Assembly: GCF_003589595.1 (NCBI RefSeq)
Contig: NW_020655550.1
Coordinates: 588,889-652,888 of the forward strand
DNA length: 64,000 nucleotides
Direction of reading: 5' to 3'
DNA from: Hyposmocoma kahamanoa
Lineage: Eukaryota > Arthropoda > Insecta > Lepidoptera > Cosmopterigidae
Below, piece after piece: positions 56,500 through 64,000 of the stretch. Position 1 is the first letter of the stretch; each line of letters opens with the position of its first letter. The position numbers and the translations under genes were made by a program. The notes beneath the pieces are model-generated. The model was not told where the DNA came from, did no database searches, and was given only the letters and a program-made list of their open reading frames with translations.

Positions 56500-56675
56500 G
56501 TAATAATAATAGCACACAAACTCAACATAGCCCTAGCCATAGCCATAGCACTAGGGAAACCCCGTGTCGCGGGTGTCATGTACACACACATAGATAACAA
56601 CAAATTACACCCAAACTCAGGAGAGAAATAAATGGAGGCCATACAAATATTTATATGTATATCTCTCCGGGCCCT
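56500..56675 (-). mobile_element. SINE family S1, copy F (5'-truncated)
   Basis: Body and tail present; it ends at CTCTCCGGGCCC, so most of the tRNA-like head is missing. Confidence 0.75.
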
Positions 56676-58539
56676 TCAATCGATTTTCGTAAAAATCGAA
56701 TCGTAATGTGCATTAAGAATCCATAGGATAGTAATTTGTTTTTTATTGTAATCATCACGTCACGATCATCTAAAAAGATCTTTTACATCAACATTTTTAT
56801 TAAGTAAATTATACCAAATTATTTGTAAGTATTCGCCGTTTCTGCACTCGATTTTGAGCAGTATTGGATTAAAACCCGGTGATTAGGGATAAAACTAATT
56901 TAAAACCCAGGCGGGTTGAATTGATTATAACCTTCTGCCCATCTCTGGTCATGATATAACTTTGATGGGATTCAGAGCGTGATCCTCAAAACTATTGTCT
57001 AAATTCAATTTGTTTTGATACACATTATGTAACTAATTTCAGAGGACTCAAGACATTTCTTGTACGTAGGACTGTTCTTGTAGTTTTTAGAGCATTCTAA
57101 GTTGTAGTTCAATTAATAACGCGGTGCAGTGACAGATAGATAATTTACTTAACTGCATATCCGCTTCCGAATTTCTTTTTCTGTGTTCAGTCTGCTCAGT
57201 TTATTAAAAATATATTCTCTATTTTTATCCAAAATCAATCAATTTAGTGTGATTACCGTGTAGTGTTATATAAGTTTTTCAGGCCACTTTTTCTTCGACG
57301 TTACCTACATTACATACCTACATACAAAATAAAAATGAATGTTGTTGCCTGTTTATCTAAAATTGAGCTTTTTTGTTCAGAATAGTTAAGATTTCATTTT
57401 TCATGTTGAGACAGAATTCTTTTGGCATGACACCACGTGAACACTACAACACGAGCACGTTCTGAAGTTATGTGAAGATAAACATGATTGTGCTTCATAG
57501 GTATAATTGGGGGTCTTTCTTTACTTTTTTTTTAAACTGTTTATAGCTTTTTCAAATTAAACAAAAAAAAAGTCTAACACTTTGGACTTTGGTCCGTACT
57601 TATCCCAAGTACAGGGTCTAGAGCACATCAAGGTTGACACTTAAAACTTAAATCCAACTCTATAAGAACGGTCTAAAGTGTCAAACTTGACTGTACAAGA
57701 GGCATACCTACAATTTAAATTTTAGGCTTGTCGCATTCATAACCCTGTACCTATGATTATTTTTGTATGTCAACTCAGTTCTTGCGTATTATGTACGATG
57801 TACTGTTAGAAGCCAATAAATGCATGTCAATGTCTTTATGTCATAATGTACATAATTGTGCAAGTATGGTGTATTTAATTTTATGTATTAGTTAAATTAA
57901 AAGCTTCTAACTGTACAAATTTTTTGACTTAACCTTTCGTAGTGGCCTGATAATTTAGTGCATAACCACATGTTCTACAATGACAAGTGTTTAGTACAAA
58001 CCGTACTAAAACTATTATGTATTATTATTATATATATGTCCAAGTTCAGGTCTAGACGTGACGAGGTCGCGAACTTTACACTCAATCCCTGAATAAGACC
58101 ATCGATTATGATCGAAACTAGTCGGACCGCTTCCGACTAAAATACTACGCGAGTAAGTCCCGTTACTTTTATATTATAATGTTTAGTACAAGTTTAGTAC
58201 ATTTTTTCGCAATGCCTACTTAGTTTGTCTAGATATCTAAAACCACTGCACAGTACGTAGGTATTGACATCAAGTGTGTAAAAAATTGGAAATAATGATG
58301 GAGGATGTGCATGTTTAGTAAATTCAAGAACTTAGTTTGTATTTACATGAATTGTTTACTAACTTAAAAACGAAATTAATTACATAATTATGTCAATCCG
58401 CAACGGAGGCTTCGTCAGGAAGAGACAAATATAAATCAGCAACAGGCTCCGTTCTTCACATAAAAATTAATTTAGCTAGACTTAGCCATTTTTATCCAAC
58501 TATTACAATGAAAGAGGACCACTTTGAATCTTAGCTGGT
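56676..58539. other. Gene-free stretch
   Basis: AT-rich. Only MITE M2 copy 2 (57590-57705) was recognised. Confidence 0.55.
57590..57705. mobile_element. MITE family M2, copy 2
   Basis: CCGTACTTATCCCAAGTACA start, then AGCACATCAAGGTTGACACT and AAAGTGTCAAACTTGACTGT as inverted arms, as in the 17010-17122 copy. Confidence 0.6.
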
Positions 58540-58965
58540 TCAAACGTCCCCATAAACTGTTACCGCGCTGAATGGCCAACGAAATTTGTTGCGCCAAGTA
58601 AGATCCAGAGCGTGGATCACAGCTTCTTCTATCTCTAAGCCGACGACCCAACTCCTTGATGAATTCTTTGGCCTCCGCACCTTAACTCCCCGCAGTCTCA
58701 ATTGCAAAAGTTGTACATCGCTGCATTGGTTCCAAGACACTGTACTTGGCATGTTTCAATTTTGCCGCATACTCTGCGGTCGACCCAGCAGATTTGGTGG
58801 TGTAAATCAGGTGGGACGGTGCAAACGTACTGATACACGTAGCGTCCCGCAAGAGGCACCGATACTTCTGCCATGGAACCAGTGTAATGCCGTCAGGTCT
58901 CTTGCCATCTGTACGGCACAACACCGGAGGCTCCAAGACACAAGACACGTTAGTCAATACCAATA
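58540..58965 (-). pseudogene. C-terminal fragment of a non-LTR retrotransposon (endonuclease-like tail)
   Basis: Minus strand: DGKRPDGITLVPW, DATCISTFAPSHL, AGSTAEYAAKLKHAKYSVL, then FAIET and, after shifts, ELGRRLRD and ISLAIQRGN. This is the conserved C-terminal block of some invertebrate LINE ORFs. The RPD...D spacing resembles a PD-(D/E)XK nuclease core. Truncated and frameshifted. Confidence 0.75.
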
Positions 58966-61831
58966 CCCAGCGAAATTTTAGGACATTGCCACAAAATCTG
59001 ATGAATGGGGTATCAAATCAGGATGAATGTACTTACAATAAACTTAACCCATTCTATTATTGTGGTCTTAGTTTTATGAACACACATATTTGAATGTTTA
59101 TGTTAAACTATTTCAAAAGAATGAAATAAAACACTGTTCACAGCTGTAACTTTTTATTCAAAGTTGCTTTATTTTACTGAAGCAATAATTACATACTTTA
59201 TACGGTTTACATACCATATAACCTAACATTCAATAGTTAATCTTTTTTTGATGAGACACAATATATGGGTGCTTAAAGATTGCTTGAATTTCGATACAAG
59301 AAATGAAATTATTTACATTCTAACAACCTATTGATTCAAATTTATGAGGCTGTGACAATATTTGTCTAAGTAGTGATTTGTAATATAATGATAGTGTCGT
59401 TAATAGTTATTCGAGGTAGGAATATAACATTTTATATTCGTTTCAACATGTTAAGTTTTCTAAATAAATACTTATTATTAGTAATATTATCTAGTAAAAT
59501 TATAAGTTCGTTATGTGAATGAAACAATGTCAATAGTTAAATCATGAGCTGTCTTTCGATGATCAGTTGTAAAACTTTTGATACTTCATTTTTTGAATAG
59601 GTACCCTTTGCTTTTTGTTTAGGATACGGGGCGTTTTGCATTAACTTGTCATTTAACTTTGTGACAGTGAGTCTCATTAATACTAACACCGAATTTGAAA
59701 TAATATCTATCAGTTTAATAAACGCGCATAGGTATTGCACCGCGTTGGCATTGCGGTTGTCACGCGTGTGTGTTAGAGGTAGACGATTAGCGACTACATC
59801 ACTACTGAATCGCTGCAGACGCACTGCTAACAGCTGCCGTATGTAGCCTCTCTAATTTCAATTTTTAAAATAACTAAGTTATTGGCTATTTGTAAATGTG
59901 TTTTTTACACATTGTTAGGTACCTATAAAGTTTCATTAAAACATTCACAAGCACAATAAACACTTCACGCGTATAATTTCATTTTATGAGTTTTAAGGGG
60001 CGATCCTATTCATAATTTGCAAAACAGTAGTACAGATTGGTTTTGGTTATTTCAATTTATTTCATAGGAGTCAACAAGTAGCGCCACGAAGATTTTGTAT
60101 ACATGTTTGGTTAGGTAGTATTTCGAGTAATCTGTTTAAATTCTATTAAATGTTTTTGTTGATGTATGTTTCTAATGGGGCTGACACGTTCAAAGCCCAA
60201 AATAAATAGAGTTTGTTTTTGTCTAAATTTGATTTAAACAAAAAAATCTTGTCTTTTGAATACATTTATATACTTTATTAGCCTTGTAGGTAGGTTTGGT
60301 ATATCTCTTATTGGGAATTTATTTTTTAGAGACATGTAGGAAAAGTAAAACAGAAATTTTATGTATTCATAGACAGGATCTACTCAGAGTCTTTTAAACG
60401 ATCTCATTATAATTCCTGATTCAACTATGCCAAGGTAGTAAAGGTTTAATGTTATTGAATATCTAAGTACATCAATTCGAATTCATGTAATGATGAACTA
60501 TAAAGAGGTTATTGTAGATGGTTTAACTAATTGTTATATTTCGAATAAATAACATGAAGATAACAGCTAAAATAAACTATTATAAATATTACTATATTAT
60601 ATTCTATTATTAATATAATTAAAGCTTTAAAAGTATTAATTTATGCAGGTACACAATAACGATTTATTTTAAATATAATGTGCCAGGCAGCTAACGTCTA
60701 TTACCTGATCTTAGACTATGAAATTCTCTGTACTGTGAGTACCAAAATTTTTGCAGACTGAAAATTTATTTCAGACTAGAATTAATTTAGAAAAGTTCAT
60801 TTCCCAAATTGGTCCTACCGGGAATCGTTCCCGGGACCTCGACATTCAGCGCCCACAGTGCAAGCTATTAGGCTACCGACGACGTCATGGTGATTAAGTA
60901 TACGACTTGAGATCATCAAATGGTTTTCAACGAGCAGTTATTATAAAGCACATTTTATTTTTTGGGCGTGAGCCCATATCTTAGGTTCTGGTCGTCCAAA
61001 ACGTTGAATTGGGGAATTCTGCATTGTGGATTAACACGGTGACTACCCCGAAACCTCGCTATACCTATTTGTGAGCACGTAATTATGTAGCTTATTGTAT
61101 ACGTATAACTCGTGTGAATTATTAGCGGTAAAATCAATCGTTTTCTTAAGATAAAAACCAATACTTTTAAATCCTTAAATCCATTAAAATCTATCTTATT
61201 CACTGGTAACACAGGGGTTTGACCATATTTCAGCTGGTGATCTCGGGTCAACGAAAAACTTTAGCCCACTATTTTTAAATTTCATACCATTATTATGTTC
61301 TCCATGCCAATATTTTATGGCTCAAATTATATACACGTTTACAGATCGTCACCAACTGAATTACGAACGAACTGTTTTGTTACATTGTGTATAACTAATT
61401 TAATATATATTTTCTGGTGTGGTTTCAAATACCTTACAGTGAATGTAATTTCAGCCTCAATTTCCAAAACACAATATTTATACGGTAAGCACAAAACATT
61501 GTATAGAGCAGAACTTTAGGCGGTTTCAGTTTGATCGAACAAATTGTGAGGTCTAATTTAGCTATATACTAACTTTAGAGATATTAGAACTCATCGTTAC
61601 ACAGTGTCGATATAGGTACTTTATTATAATAAGTATAATATATATGGTGTGCGATTGTTTATATGAGTAGTAATTGTAATATGTCGGTTTATGATTATTG
61701 AACTTTTTTCAGGCCCGTTAGGAGTACCCTTATTTATATTTATTTCAGATATTAAAACACTATTATTATTGCGTTTCAAAAAACGAGGCATTTTCTTACT
61801 ACACTAAGCGCTAAAAATATTTTTTTCTATA
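58966..61831. other. Gene-free stretch
   Basis: AT-rich. The only recognised item is a possible S2 SINE (60675-60890). A 95-codon minus ORF at 59537-59824 has no recognisable similarity. Confidence 0.5.
60675..60890 (-). mobile_element. SINE-like family S2, copy 2
   Basis: The minus strand starts GTCGGTAGCCTAATAGCTTG (A-box-like) with GGGAACGATTCCCGG at the B-box position, and ends at TGCCTGGCAC. Tentative. Confidence 0.5.
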
Positions 61832-62414
61832 GTCGGGTCTCCAGCGCGGGTTTTGCTGTCAATATAGGACAATACTTTGGTTCGCTATAATCCTCGACAC
61901 ATTTATTGATTATAATATGTTAACCAATAATTAGTTAACAACTCGCCTCCCCCTTTCCTTCATCGTGGGACTAGACGTAGGCTGGGATTTCACCCCTATA
62001 TTGTAGTAATTCCAAAGATTCGCACGAAGCGTTACGCTTCCACATTTATATATATGGCTCTATATGGAACGGCTATGGAGTGGAATTCCCTGAATGGAGA
62101 CTTATTCCCTGAACGCTGTAACATGGCCCTTTTCAAGGCGAGATTCAATAGGCATTATTTAGGTGTGTATGCTCCTTGGTCGACCTCATCGCCACTTTTC
62201 ATTAGATAAGATTGAAATGAAATGCGCATTTACATTTTTTATAATAATTACTCCCGCTAGCGACTCAATTGCGCTCCTTCTTCGTTTGAGCTATACCTAG
62301 TATGTTCACCCACATAATACGCGAGCTAGATTTGCCACGAGCATGCAAACAAAGTATTTGGTGAATATACTTTTATGTATTGTGTAGAGCAAAACACGCT
62401 TATGAGACCCGGCT
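61832..62414. mobile_element. TIR element enclosing a LINE tail
   Basis: Ends GTCGGGTCTCCAGCGCGGGT...TTTTGCT and inverse AGCAAAACACGCTTATGAGA...CCCGGC. About 580 nt. Confidence 0.6.
62015..62205 (+). pseudogene. LINE ORF2 C-terminal scrap
   Basis: Reads RTKRYAST, MEWNSLNGDLFPERCNMALF and KARFNRHYLG, the usual WN-LP-FP...FK end of Jockey-like reverse transcriptase ORFs. Too short and eroded for a lineage call. Confidence 0.6.
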
Positions 62415-64000
62415 TAAATGGCTATCAACATAAGCCATATATTGGCTCTCGGTAATTTCCCTTTATTAATGCTGTGTGTTTGTCCTTGAGGGATACCTTA
62501 TAGGAGCAATAGATCGACTAACCGCACATTTGTTGCCTACCGTCTATATAACAATTTTCATTGGAAATGTCAATAGTTGATTTTAAAGCGACCCTACCTG
62601 TGCTGGCGTTTACGCGAAATAAGGTATCTGACGTGACTGTGCAAAGGTTTATGAGATATTACTATGGGATCCAACATTATTGGTATGTGAGATGGCCTAT
62701 GAGACAAAACAAATTTTGCCCGAAATAAATTATTAATTATTCAAGAAAACATTTCGTGACGTTCTTTACAATTTCCGACAACACAACGCTTGAAATAAAT
62801 TAACATTATCATTTCTGGCTCAGATTGATCATTGTCAAGGATCTTTTTGTTTACTAAAGATTTATTGAACGCTTCAGTACAGTCCTATATGTTTAATTTT
62901 TGGCGTATAACCATGTTTTGATAGTGTCGCTCTAAAATTAACACTGCGATTTTCCACGTGACAACTCTTTCCTAGCTAATTCCTAATTTAATTATATCCA
63001 TTTAACACAAGCGTCAATAATATTTAAATATCGGGCTTATACAGCACGTAATTTATAAGGGAAATCGCCGTGCATAGTCGCGATAGATATTTTATATGTA
63101 TCATAAGCAACATAATTAATAGAAAAACATGACATATAAGTAATTCATTAACTCTACTTTTAAGATTAAAACACTAAGTATTGTTAGTAGGTACTTAGAA
63201 TGACTGCTTTCGTACGCCCGATCTTTAAGCACTATTGATGCGTATACTTAGCACGTTTATAAAAAGACGATAACTTATGTGTGGCTACAATTAAAACACC
63301 TATTAATCAATCTTATTTTTTTTAACATTTTCTCACTATTTTTTAAACTGTTTTACGTACAGTAAGTGTAATACACACACAGAAAAAGATAAATAGTTTA
63401 AAGATACGTTATATATATAGTAAGGGTAAACATTAAAAACACTGGCCAGATACATTTAAGTGGCTACCTATATTAGTATGTTTTGATGTGAAATTAATGG
63501 TAGATTACGGAACTTCTTGTTGAATACTTAGATAGGGGTTCTTAGGTTCAATTTCGTATTATATTTGTATTTCTATTCGCAGCAAATGTAAACAACGGTT
63601 TAAATACAAATTCTCGCTTCTAAATTGAAATTGCTATATAAGTGAATATACTACTTAAAAAACTGCTAACATGCTTATAATTAAGAAAATATTTCTGCAA
63701 AATCTAGTGACTACGCTAGCGTTCGTGAACTTATTGGTGTTTCTTGTTTGATTAACTATGTCTATAAATACCAACAATTATTATTGCTTTGGGTTATTTT
63801 TTGACAGTGTATGATGGATGAATACCTAATTATCAGTGACTAGTATAACAAGTAAACTGGTTTATATGAAAATAAATGATTGACTAGAGACCATCATATA
63901 ACTTACTACTAAAACTAATCAACTATGTTCATGTTCAACATCTAAAAATGGGATTACAAAGTCTAGATAGATAATAAAGGCAAAGTCAAACGCATTATAG
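62415..64000. other. Gene-free stretch to window end
   Basis: AT-rich; no gene, RNA or clear repeat recognised. Confidence 0.5.

Noticed and set aside
17905..56675. tRNA-like heads that could be called tRNA genes
   Set aside because: Each is attached to the same SINE body and tail, and the cloverleaf is eroded. They are SINE promoters.
59537..59824. 95-codon minus-strand ORF
   Set aside because: No domain, no neighbouring exons, composition as expected by chance in AT-rich DNA.

Overview
The window is nuclear DNA from an insect, most likely a moth or butterfly. This is inferred from its AT-richness, long multi-exon genes with GT-AG introns, a TTAGG-clade type repeat landscape (tRNA-derived SINEs, mariners, many small TIR elements) and proteins that align best with insect-type NXF, ALG2 and ASCC3. 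No bacterial operon, rRNA or free-standing tRNA gene was seen. Species cannot be named from sequence alone.

Layout. 349-844 (+) holds a weak candidate for the last exons of an unidentified gene. 2965-9424 (-) is a ten-exon NXF-family mRNA export receptor of 606 codons, with RRM, leucine-rich, NTF2-like and UBA parts in order. 9425-12621 is intergenic with a 400-N gap. 12622-13884 (+) is an intact, intronless ALG2 mannosyltransferase (420 aa). 13885-18680 carries a wrecked Ty1/copia element between direct repeats. 18806-55040 (-) is the main feature: a complete ASCC3 helicase gene, reconstructed here as 40 coding exons totalling 6747 nt (2248 aa) whose phases all join. From 55180 to 64000 no gene was recognised, only mobile-element debris.

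The ASCC3 introns are a museum of transposons: two mariners (one almost intact), two LINE reverse-transcriptase fragments, copies of a tRNA-derived SINE, several foldback or TIR elements, and clear cases of insertion inside insertion (a threefold nest at 40355-41660, a SINE inside a dispersed repeat at 45640-46330).

The three recognised genes act in unrelated steps of gene expression: NXF exports mRNA from the nucleus, ALG2 builds the lipid-linked oligosaccharide at the ER, and ASCC3 splits collided ribosomes and assists alkylation repair. Nothing in the sequence suggests co-regulation. I did not find a convincing undescribed molecular system. The most useful leads are the divergent NXF paralogue, the nested TIR elements with readable target duplications, and a local SINE-carrying duplication.
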